From Pseudomonadota bacterium (GTDB lineage: Bacteria; Pseudomonadota; Alphaproteobacteria; Rhizobiales; Methylopilaceae), in the NCBI GenBank assembly GCA_023430145.1, contig JAEZCD010000013.1:1-21921 (forward strand): a stretch of 21,921 nt of DNA, written 5' to 3'. The position numbers were made by a program, and so were the translations under genes. Below the pieces are notes generated by a model. The model did not search any database. It was not told where the DNA came from and worked only from the letters and a program-made list of their open reading frames with translations. Below are positions 15,887-21,921 of the stretch, one piece after another (the first letter of the stretch is position 1; each line of letters begins with the position of its first letter).

Positions 15887-16354
15887 CTATTTTCTCGCAA
15901 GCGCTGCCGCTGCCTCGGCGAGGCCGCGCGCCAGCTCCGGCGGCATGCGCTTCGACAGCTTCGCATGCGCCTTGCGCCAGACCGGGATCGCCGCCTCGAG
16001 TTTTCGCGCGCCGGCCTCGGTGAGCCAGACGGCGCGCCGGCGCTGATCGGCCTCGACGGTTGCGATCTCGACGAGCCCCTCCTTCTCGAGCATGCGCAGA
16101 TTGCGCGACAGCGTCGACTGCTCGACGCCGCTGCGCGCGGCCAGCCCGCCGAGCGTGTCGTCGCTCGCCGCCGCGATCTGCGCCATCAGCCCGAGCCGGG
16201 CGACCGACAGGCCGGTCTTGGCGAGCCGTTCGTCGAGATATTGCGAGATGACGCGTGCGGCGAGCCGGCTGTTCCAGCCGGCGCACGTCTCGGTGATCGC
16301 CTGTGCGTCGCTGCGCAGCGTCTTGCGTGATTGCCTCGCCGTGCTCGCCATCAT
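15887..16354 (-). CDS. MarR-family transcriptional regulator
   Basis: 155-aa DNA-binding protein of the MarR winged-helix type, expected to act as a dimer and to release DNA on binding a small ligand or on oxidation. The helix-turn-helix is LGGLAARSGVEQSTLSRNLRMLEKEGLV (68-95), followed by the wing VEADQRRRAVWLTEAG (100-115) with the usual D-x-R-R-R. Flanking helices provide the dimer interface. Cys24 near the N-terminus is the only cysteine. Two ATGs in tandem (16354 and 16351) could start it; neither has a Shine-Dalgarno sequence, and the palindrome directly adjoins the first, so the mRNA may be leaderless. It is divergent from the PLP-enzyme gene, which is its most likely target besides itself. 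Confidence 0.93.
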   Translation of the reverse strand: MMASTARQSRKTLRSDAQAITETCAGWNSRLAARVISQYLDERLAKTGLSVARLGLMAQIAAASDDTLGGLAARSGVEQSTLSRNLRMLEKEGLVEIATVEADQRRRAVWLTEAGARKLEAAIPVWRKAHAKLSKRMPPELARGLAEAAAALARK

Positions 16355-16381
16355 ATGTATCTACAACCTTTGTAGATACAT
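16355..16381. promoter_or_regulatory. MarR operator: perfect 12-bp palindrome between divergent genes
   Basis: ATGTATCTACAA, CCT, TTGTAGATACAT: two perfect 12-base arms with a 3-base centre. It fills almost the whole 38-base gap between the start of the MarR gene and that of the PLP-enzyme gene, and it is AT-rich in very GC-rich DNA. On the minus strand TTTCCA (16386-16381), 17 bases and TAGATA (16363-16358) could be a promoter running through it toward the MarR start. Size and symmetry fit a MarR dimer site. Autoregulation and shared control of both genes are inferred. Confidence 0.8.
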
Positions 16382-16392
16382 GGAAAGTGATG

Positions 16393-17367
16393 ATGAGCTC
16401 TTCCCTGTCGAGCGCGGCCGCTCCCGTGCCGCGATCACGTGACGGCGTCCTCGCCCGCATCGGCGGCACCTCGCTCGTGCCGCTGCGCCGCATCGTTCCC
16501 ACGGGCGGCGCCACGATCCTCGTGAAGCTCGAGAGCGAGAACCCGACCGGCAGCATGAAGGACCGCATGGCGCTCGCCATCATCGAGGCGGCCGAGGCCG
16601 ACGGGCGCCTGCCGGCCGGCGGCGCCGTCGTCGAGTACACTGGCGGCAGCACCGGCGTCTCGCTGGCGCTCGTCTGCGCGGTGAAGCGGCATCCGCTGTA
16701 CATCGTGACATCCGATGCCTTCGCGCGGGAAAAACTCGATCACATGCGCATTCTCGGCGCGGAGCTCGAGGTTCTGCCGAGCGATGGCGGGCGCATGACC
16801 GAGAAGCTCACACGGGACATCATCGAGGGCGCCCGGGTGATCGCCGAGCGGACCGGCGCCTTCTGGACCGACCAGATGAAGAACCTCGATCAGCTCGCCG
16901 CCTATCGCGGCATGGCCGAGGAGATCTGGGCCGGCACCGGCGGCCGCATCGACGCCTTCGTGCAGAGCGTCGGCACCGCCGCCTCGCTGCGCGGCATCGC
17001 CGGAGGCTTGCGCGCCCACGACAGCCGGATCGGCATCGTCGCCGTCGAGCCGGCCGAGTCGGCCGTGCTGTCCGGCGGACCGCCGGGCGGGCACAAGATC
17101 GACGGCGTCGGCGCCGGCTTCGTCGTGCCGCTCTGGCATGCCTGCATCGCCGACCGCATCGAGCGCGTCTCGACCGAGGAGGCGACGGCGATGGCACTGC
17201 GCCTCGCCCGCGAGGAAGGCCTGTTCGCCGGCACCTCCACCGGCGCCAACGTCGTGGCGGCGCTGCGCTGCGCCGAGCGCCTGCCTGCCGGGGCCACGGT
17301 GGTCACGATCATGTGCGACACCGGCATGAAGTACCTGCGGAGCTTCGGCGAGCGGATCGCCGCCTGA
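16393..17367 (+). CDS. Cysteine-synthase-family PLP-dependent enzyme
   Basis: 324 aa from the ATG at 16393 (GGAAAG five bases ahead; a second ATG and a GTG lie just upstream in frame). It is a fold-type II PLP enzyme of the cysteine synthase / cystathionine beta-synthase group, which carries out beta-replacement on O-acetylserine- or serine-like substrates. The PLP lysine is Lys56 in ENPTGSMKDRMA. The substrate loop that usually reads TSGNTG is TGGSTG here (83-88), and the phosphate-binding glycine loop appears as VGTAASLRG. The C-terminal GTSTGANVVAAL block is typical. There is no CBS-domain tail. The changed loop suggests a substrate other than O-acetylserine. Control by the divergent MarR protein suggests inducible use, for instance sulfur-compound or amino-acid detoxification, but this is inference. 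Confidence 0.85.
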   Translation: MSSSLSSAAAPVPRSRDGVLARIGGTSLVPLRRIVPTGGATILVKLESENPTGSMKDRMALAIIEAAEADGRLPAGGAVVEYTGGSTGVSLALVCAVKRHPLYIVTSDAFAREKLDHMRILGAELEVLPSDGGRMTEKLTRDIIEGARVIAERTGAFWTDQMKNLDQLAAYRGMAEEIWAGTGGRIDAFVQSVGTAASLRGIAGGLRAHDSRIGIVAVEPAESAVLSGGPPGGHKIDGVGAGFVVPLWHACIADRIERVSTEEATAMALRLAREEGLFAGTSTGANVVAALRCAERLPAGATVVTIMCDTGMKYLRSFGERIAA

Positions 17368-17373
17368 CCGCGA

Positions 17374-18252
17374 CTACGGGCCGGGAGCCGGCCGCGGCCG
17401 CAGATAGGCGAACCAGTAGACGCCGCCGACGAGGACGCCGCCGCCGATGGCGTTGCCGATCGTCACCGGCACGAGGCTCCACAGGAAGGCCGGCCAGCCG
17501 AGCGCGGAAAGCCCGGGGCGCGGCGGCAGGCCGGCGAGGAGCTCGGCCGGCGCGAAATCGCGGATCAGGATGCCGAGCGGCACGAGATACATGTTGGCGA
17601 CCGAGTGCTCGAAGCCGGCGGCGACGAAGGCCGAGACCGGCAGCATCACCGCCAGCACCTTGTCGGCGGTCGAGCGGGCGCCGATCGACAGCCACACGGC
17701 GAGGCAGACGAGCACATTGCAGAGAATGCCGAGAAACAGCGCGCGGCCGAACGGCAGCGCCACCTTGTCGGCGGCGAGCGACAGGGCGACGCCGGCCACC
17801 GCGCCGTCGCCGGCGAGATACTGCCCCGAGAGCAGCACGAGGATGGCGGTGCCGAGCGCGCCGACGAAATTGCCGACATAGACGATGCCCCAGGCGCGCA
17901 GCATCTCGCCGAGCGAGATCCGCTTCGCCGCGCAGGCCATCACCATCAGCGTGTTGCCGGTGAACAGCTCGGCCCCGGCGAGGACCACGAGCACGAGGCC
18001 GAGCGAGAAGGCGAGACCGGCGATCAGGCGGCCGATTCCGAACGGTACCGTCCCCGTCGCGCCGGCGAGAACGGTGGTCGCGAACATGGCCCCGAGGGCG
18101 ATGAAGGCGCCGGCGAGAACGGAGAGCACGACGAGCCGCGGCAGCTCGAGGCGCGCCTTCTCCGCGCCGATCGCCTCGGCCCTGCGGGCGATCTCGACCG
18201 GCAGCAGCGCGTCGATCGCGCCGTTGCGCGCGTTGTCGGAGCGATCGTCCAT
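17374..18252 (-). CDS. Formate/nitrite transporter family channel (FocA/NirC-like)
   Basis: 292-aa inner-membrane protein that forms pentameric channels for small monovalent anions such as formate, nitrite or hydrosulfide. Six hydrophobic segments are visible. LAGAELFTGNTLMV (91-104) and YVGNFVGALG (125-134) are the family's conserved re-entrant and helix-packing elements, and GFEHSVANMYLVPLG (213-227) contains the gate histidine (His216). Lys163 in ADKVALPF is a candidate for the conserved central lysine. The N-terminus is 35 hydrophilic residues. The ATG at 18252 has GAGGG seven bases ahead, better than the frame's upstream extension to 18384. It converges with the PLP-enzyme gene (6-base gap), and no formate or nitrite enzymes are nearby to fix the substrate. 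The 226 bases between it and the UbiA gene hold no feature I can name apart from the latter's ribosome-binding site. Confidence 0.92.
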   Translation of the reverse strand: MDDRSDNARNGAIDALLPVEIARRAEAIGAEKARLELPRLVVLSVLAGAFIALGAMFATTVLAGATGTVPFGIGRLIAGLAFSLGLVLVVLAGAELFTGNTLMVMACAAKRISLGEMLRAWGIVYVGNFVGALGTAILVLLSGQYLAGDGAVAGVALSLAADKVALPFGRALFLGILCNVLVCLAVWLSIGARSTADKVLAVMLPVSAFVAAGFEHSVANMYLVPLGILIRDFAPAELLAGLPPRPGLSALGWPAFLWSLVPVTIGNAIGGGVLVGGVYWFAYLRPRPAPGP

Positions 18253-18478
18253 CGGCCTGCCCTCGGAGTGCTGTGCGGAGCGCGGCGCCATAGATGCCCG
18301 CATCCCGGCCGGGCGGCAACGGAGAGGCGCCCCGCCGAGGATGGCGGCCTGGCGGCGCGATGCCAAGCACCGACGGGATGTCACATCGTTCCTCGACGAC
18401 CGCCGGCGGTGCAGGCCCGTTGCGGGCCGAGGGCTCGTCGGCTAATCGAGATTTGCGGCACCTTGGAGGACGACGCCC

Positions 18479-19868
18479 GTGAGCGAGCGCGGACAGCGGA
18501 GCGAGAGCCTGCCGATTCCAGATATTTCCGCGGCCTTCGTTCGGCTCGGCCGCCAGATCGCGCCCTGGCACGACCGGCTCAACTATGTCGCCAAGCTCGT
18601 GCGCTGGCGGGACTGGCGCGCGTCCAAGCTCACCTTCTATCTCGCCGGCATGTCCTATGCGGGGCTCGTGCACACGGCGCCCGGACCATCTCTGCTCGGC
18701 CAGATGGTGGCGCTCACGGCGATCCTCTGCCTGTTCGCGGCCTTCGGCCACCTCGTCAACGACTACAGCGACCTCGAGGTCGACCGCGCGGCCGGCAAGA
18801 AGCGGCTTCTGGCGAGTTGGGCAACGCCAGCGATCAACGGCACCCTCGTGGGGCTCGCGGCCACAAGTCTCGCCATCGCGGCCGTCTGCCTGGACACGGC
18901 GACGCTCATACTCGTGGCCGTCTCGCTCCTGCTCGGGGCGGCGTATTCGCTGCCGCCGGCGCGGTTCAAGGAGCGGACGACGCTCGGCTGGGCCTGCGCC
19001 ACGCTCACGCAGCGCACGCTGCCGATGGCGATGATCTTTCAGGGACTCGACGCCTGGAGCGCCGGCGCGGTGGGGCTGACGCTGCTCGCCTCGTTGACCG
19101 GGCTGCGATACATCATTCGCCACCAGCTGATCGATCTCGAGAACGACCGGCGGGCCGGGGTGACGACGGCGGCGACGCTCGGCGGCCCGGAACGGCTGCA
19201 ACGCCTGATCGAGACCCGCATCTTTCCGCTCGAGGTCGCGGTGGTGGTGGCCACCGTCCTCGCCATGTCGTTCGAGGCCCCGTTCGTCGGCCTCGTCGGG
19301 ATCGCCTACGCGGCGTGGCTCGGAACGGCCTACCAGTACGGCGTGAGGCTGCGCGGCGAGAGCTATTCGGTGTTCTTCGGCTTCTATTACATCATCCTGC
19401 CGTTGATGTTGTCGGCACTGTTGGTCAACGAAGCGCCGATCTTTCTGCCGATGTTCGCGCTGACGCTCGCCGTCTGTTATCCGGAGATCGCCGCGATCGC
19501 GCCCCGCGTGATGCCGGTCTATTTGAGTTTCGCCATCCGCCAGCCGCAAGCCGCGGCGTCCGCATCGTCCCCGCAGCAACGCCGGGGTCCCGGGCGTGCA
19601 CCCGCGGCCGACACGAAAGCCGCGCCGTCCGCAGCGCCCCCGCCGCAAATCCTGGCCCCCGAGCCTGCATCCGCGGCCGTCACGAAGGCCGCGCCGTCGT
19701 CGGCGCCCGCCCGGAAACCGCAACCAGCCATGCCAATCGCCCCCGCACAGTCGAGCCAAGCCGCCGAGGCACGCGCCATCGAGGCGAACCGCGCTCCCCG
19801 CGGTCGGCGCTACCCCCTCTATGCGCGCGTGAGGGAAAAGGAGGCCATCCACGTCACGAACTGGCCGG
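18479..19868 (+). CDS. UbiA-family prenyltransferase domain joined to a Pro/Ala-rich linker and a P450 N-terminus
   Basis: GTG start with GGAGG nine bases upstream. Residues 40-350 form a polytopic membrane domain of the UbiA superfamily. The first Asp-rich motif is NDYSDLEVD (94-102), the NDxxDxxxD type that binds prenyl diphosphate through Mg2+; the second is DLENDRRAG (219-227). UbiA proteins prenylate aromatic or other acceptors, but some are terpene cyclases that work beside P450s, so the role is open. From about 355 to 440 follows a Pro/Ala/Ser-rich linker. Without any stop the frame then reads RRYPLYARVREKEAIHVTNW (443-462), the usual start of a bacterial P450. After about position 19868 the P450 continues one frame later. 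The formal frame stays open to 20425, but that part is a shadow of the P450. Either this is a UbiA-P450 fusion broken by one extra base, or the P450 start lies in the linker (ATG at 19730). Confidence 0.8.
19595..19709 (+). repeat. Imperfect in-frame duplication in the interdomain linker
   Basis: A unit of about 45 bases beginning TGCACCCGCGGCCG (near 19597) recurs 69 bases later (near 19666) with a few changes. In protein the copies read APAADTKAAPSAAP and ASAAVTKAAPSSAP. The 69-base offset is a whole number of codons, so the repeat keeps the UbiA frame, which supports translation of the linker. Confidence 0.6.
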
Positions 19869-19872
19869 GTCT
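19865..19872 (+). other. Apparent +1 frameshift between UbiA/linker frame and P450 frame
   Basis: In the UbiA frame the protein reads IHVTNWPG and then loses P450 similarity. One base later it reads VSDAGYFVMRHAEALIVL, the next P450 strand. Skipping one G of CCGGGT joins IHVTNWP to VSDAGYFV without a gap. The P450 frame upstream is closed by TGA at 19830-19832, and it has no usual start codon before the ATG at 19893. An AAGGAGG lies at 19837-19843, about 25 bases before the junction, too far for the known prfB-type arrangement. A mutation, an assembly error and recoding are all possible. Confidence 0.65.
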
Positions 19873-19892
19873 CGGACGCGGGCTATTTCGTC

Positions 19893-20945
19893 ATGCGGCA
19901 CGCGGAAGCGTTGATCGTGCTGAAGGACCCGCGCTTTCTGAAGAGACCACCGGCAAAGTGGACCAGCGACGGCGCCCCGGTTCGGGGCTTCGGCGTCGAT
20001 CTGCTCGAATCCGATCCACCCGACCACACGCGGCTGCGCAAGCTCGTCAGCAAGGCCTTCACCCCACGCATGATCGAGCGGCTGGAAGGACGGGTCGAGT
20101 CGCTCGCGCACGAACTGCTCGACAAGCATCTTCCGACGGGCCAGATCGAGCTCGTCCGCGACTACGCCGCAGCCATTCCGATCATCATCATCACGGAGCT
20201 GCTCGGCATCCGTGTCGGCGACCTCGAGAAGTTCCGACAGTTCACGTACGGCCTGACGTTCAACATGACGTCCGCCAAGCCGAGCGAAGCGCTGCTCGAC
20301 ACGAGGAAGCGCTTCACGCGCTACCTCGAGGCGACGTTCGAAGAACGGCGCCGGGAGCCCCGCGACGACCTGGTTACTGCCCTCGTACAGGCCGAGCAGG
20401 ACGGCGGGCGCTTGTCCGGCGATGAACTGATCGGCATGGTCTATCTGCTGCTCATCGCCGGCTATGTGACGACGGTGAACCTGATCGCCAACAGCACACT
20501 GTCGCTGATCCGCAATCGGGAGCAGCTGGAGCTGCTGCGTGGCGATGCTTCCCTCTATCCGACAGCGGTCGAAGAGCTCCTGCGCTATGATGGGCCGCTC
20601 GAGCTGTCGTCGGCCCATTTCGCAGCCACCGACGTCGAGCTCGATGGCGTCCTGCTGCCGCGCAGCGCGCAGATCCGGCTGGTCATGCCGTCGATCAATC
20701 GCGATCCGGCGCGGTTCGAGCGGCCTGACGTGCTCGACCTGAAGCGCGACCCGTGCCCGCATCTCGCCTTCGGCCAGGGCATTCATTATTGCCTCGGCGC
20801 CCCACTCGCGCGGCTCGAGGGGCGGATCGCCTTGCGAGCCTTGATCGAGCGGGCGCCGAACGTCAGGCTCGCGGAAACCGGCGAAGGGCCATGGCTGTCG
20901 CATCCGATCCTGCGCGGACCGGAACGGCTGCCGCTGCGCTTCTAG
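19893..20945 (+). CDS. Cytochrome P450 (N-terminus lies in the preceding frame)
   Basis: A soluble, class I-type bacterial P450 that would oxidise a hydrophobic substrate using electrons from a ferredoxin. Numbering from the ATG at 19893 (350 aa): C-helix DPPDHTRLRKLVSKAFTPR (41-59), I-helix AGYVTT (189-194), EELLR (227-231, the ExxR motif), NRDPARF (269-275) and the heme loop FGQGIHYCLG (293-302) with Cys300 as ligand. About 25 residues that normally precede this start are encoded one frame back, so translation from this ATG would give an N-terminally short protein. The I-helix normally has Glu or Asp before the Thr pair (AGHETT); here it is Val192. No ferredoxin or reductase gene is in the window. 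The next gene begins at the base after the stop, so the two are probably co-translated and work in one pathway. Confidence 0.85.
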   Translation: MRHAEALIVLKDPRFLKRPPAKWTSDGAPVRGFGVDLLESDPPDHTRLRKLVSKAFTPRMIERLEGRVESLAHELLDKHLPTGQIELVRDYAAAIPIIIITELLGIRVGDLEKFRQFTYGLTFNMTSAKPSEALLDTRKRFTRYLEATFEERRREPRDDLVTALVQAEQDGGRLSGDELIGMVYLLLIAGYVTTVNLIANSTLSLIRNREQLELLRGDASLYPTAVEELLRYDGPLELSSAHFAATDVELDGVLLPRSAQIRLVMPSINRDPARFERPDVLDLKRDPCPHLAFGQGIHYCLGAPLARLEGRIALRALIERAPNVRLAETGEGPWLSHPILRGPERLPLRF

Positions 20946-21800
20946 ATGCCCCGTTCCGTCACAGAAGCCACGACCGCGGGGCTCGCCGCCCTCGCCGGCA
21001 TGCAGACTCGCGCGGGATACTTCCCCTTCTACGTGGGAAGCCAGGAGACGTCGTGGCGGCGCTGCGATCCGATCTTCGCCACCGCCTACATCATGATGAT
21101 CGTGGGCCGGCTGCTGCCGGCGGAGCGCATCGCCCACGCCACAGACTACATCGCCAACAGCCGCCGCTCCGACGGGCTATGGCACTATGATCCCTCGCTC
21201 GACATCCCGCCGGATGCGGACACCACGGCATGCGCGCTCGCCGCGCTCGCGCGCGATGGCCGGACATCCGAGACCGCCGGGGGCGCCGACCTGCTCCGCA
21301 CCTTCTGGCGTGCGGAGGCAGGGCCGTTTCGCACATGGCGAATCGATGGTCCTTGGTCGCACGCGGGGCGCGACGATCCGGTGGTCAACTGCCACATCCT
21401 GCATGCGCTGCAACTGCTCGGCGCGCCGGCGACCGACATCGAGCGGAGCGCGGTGGCAGCGCTCGTGCAACGGTCGCTGAGCGGCTCGCGATATTACAGC
21501 TCGCCCGGAGCGATCGCCCTCGCCTGCCGTCGCGGCCGGATCGGCGAGGAGTTTTGGCCGCCGATCGTCGTCGCACCGCCGAAGGGCGGCCTCGGCCTCC
21601 TGCAGTGGTTCACTGCAACCGGCCGACACCGCGACCAGCTCGTTCCGCTCCTTCTGCGTACGCAGCGCGAAGACGGATCCTGGCCGGTAGCGCCATGGGT
21701 GACCGGCGTGAATGTTCCCTCGTGGGGCGGCCCGGCGATCTCGACCGCGCTCGCCATCGAGGCGCTGCTCGTCCGCGGGGGCGCGGCAAAGCCGGGCTAG
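20946..21800 (+). CDS. Terpene-cyclase-like prenyltransferase/squalene-oxidase-repeat protein with a DxDTT motif
   Basis: 284 aa, starting at the ATG immediately after the P450 TAG. The sequence is a single alpha-barrel repeat domain. QW-like repeat ends are seen in SRRSDGLWHYD (72-82), RIDGPWSHAGRDDPVVN (132-148) and QREDGSWPV (240-248). PPDADTTACALAAL (88-101) carries D-x-D-T-T at 90-94, a known variant of the D-x-D-D proton-donor motif of class II terpene cyclases, reported in drimane-type cyclases. Classical class II enzymes have two such domains (about 500-700 aa), so this would be a lone beta domain. No signal peptide or membrane helix is evident. With UbiA and P450 upstream, a terpenoid or meroterpenoid step is the best guess; a non-catalytic prenyl-binding protein is the alternative. 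Its stop overlaps the end of the IS transposase. Confidence 0.72.
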   Translation: MPRSVTEATTAGLAALAGMQTRAGYFPFYVGSQETSWRRCDPIFATAYIMMIVGRLLPAERIAHATDYIANSRRSDGLWHYDPSLDIPPDADTTACALAALARDGRTSETAGGADLLRTFWRAEAGPFRTWRIDGPWSHAGRDDPVVNCHILHALQLLGAPATDIERSAVAALVQRSLSGSRYYSSPGAIALACRRGRIGEEFWPPIVVAPPKGGLGLLQWFTATGRHRDQLVPLLLRTQREDGSWPVAPWVTGVNVPSWGGPAISTALAIEALLVRGGAAKPG

Positions 21801-21921
21801 GTCGTGGACTCATAATGTTTGAGCCAGATGCGCGCTGATGCGAGCAGGACGGCGGCGAGGAAGTTGCGCGCGAGCTTGTTGTAACGTGTGGCGATGCCGC
21901 GGAAGTGTTTCAGGCGATTGA
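21797..21921 (-). mobile_element. End of an IS5-family (IS427-like) insertion sequence
   Basis: The right edge of the window enters an insertion element through the 3' end of its transposase gene. CTAG is at 21797-21800. Elements of this group often insert at TA or CTAG and duplicate it, so the outer end of the IS is probably at or just after these bases. The other end, its inverted repeat and the second target copy are outside the window. Confidence 0.75.
21797..21921 (-). CDS. IS5-family transposase, C-terminal part
   Basis: Forty visible codons plus a stop. The protein reads NRLKHFRGIATRYNKLARNF, continues LAAVLLASARIWLKHYESTT and ends. It is the typical C-terminus of DDE transposases of the IS5 family, IS427 group, with the R-I-A-T-R-Y-x-K-L-A-x-N-F block around the end of the catalytic domain. 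The final TAG (21799-21797) overlaps, on the opposite strand, the TAG of the cyclase-like gene. The upstream part is cut by the window edge, so I cannot say whether the transposase is intact. Confidence 0.9.
   Translation of the reverse strand, partial: NRLKHFRGIATRYNKLARNFLAAVLLASARIWLKHYESTT

Noticed and set aside
12792..16703. A 1303-codon open frame on the minus strand across PEP carboxylase and beyond.
   Set aside because: It is a GC-rich antisense shadow: low-complexity Arg/Gly/Ala-rich translation, no motifs, and it runs across three genes with clear family motifs on their own strands.
19837..19870. Programmed +1 frameshift stimulated by the internal AAGGAGG.
   Set aside because: The AAGGAGG lies about 25 bases before the junction and there is no slow stop codon there, unlike the prfB arrangement; mutation or sequence error is simpler.
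17605..19914. A 769-codon plus-strand frame and an 847-codon minus-strand frame across the anion channel and UbiA genes.
   Set aside because: Both cross genes identified by membrane topology and motifs, and neither has a recognisable domain of its own.
19869..20425. C-terminal 186 codons of the formal UbiA frame.
   Set aside because: Arg/His-rich out-of-frame reading of the P450; the P450 motifs are one frame later.

Overview
The window is GC-rich, densely coding DNA from an alphaproteobacterium, most likely of the order Hyphomicrobiales (Rhizobiales). The indicators are a very large NAD-dependent glutamate dehydrogenase, a DUF1236 exported protein, two sequences matching the alphaproteobacterial general-stress sigma factor EcfG consensus (GGAAC-N16-CGTT), and a transposase of the IS5/IS427 type. 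No rRNA, tRNA or CRISPR array is visible. The genus cannot be fixed from the sequence.

Positions 1-6706 hold four leftward housekeeping-type genes: NAD-glutamate dehydrogenase (3' end outside the window), a secreted L,D-transpeptidase, a GNAT acetyltransferase and a type IB DNA topoisomerase. The topoisomerase has an EcfG-type promoter just upstream. Positions 6707-12500 look like a stress or envelope accessory block. It holds a small single-TM protein, a glutathione S-transferase, and a leftward operon of a 75-aa unknown protein, a GT4 glycosyltransferase and an amylo-alpha-1,6-glucosidase-like enzyme. Rightward come a DUF1236 protein and two tiny membrane proteins of 23 and 24 aa. The 24-aa gene has its own EcfG-type promoter and a clear intrinsic terminator.

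Positions 12500-18252 hold a phosphoenolpyruvate carboxylase with divergent active-site motifs and a MarR regulator divergent from a cysteine-synthase-like PLP enzyme. A perfect 12-bp palindrome lies between those two genes. A formate/nitrite-type channel follows, convergent with the PLP enzyme.

Positions 18479-21800 are the most unusual part. A UbiA-type membrane prenyltransferase (or UbiA-type terpene cyclase) runs without a stop through a Pro/Ala-rich linker into the N-terminus of a cytochrome P450. The rest of the P450 is in the +1 frame. A stand-alone terpene-cyclase/prenyltransferase-repeat protein with a DxDTT motif begins at the base after the P450 stop codon. Together they look like a compact terpenoid or meroterpenoid pathway: prenyl transfer or cyclisation, class II-type protonation/cyclisation, and oxidation. 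It is bounded on the right by the end of an IS5-family element whose transposase stop codon overlaps the stop codon of the cyclase-like gene.
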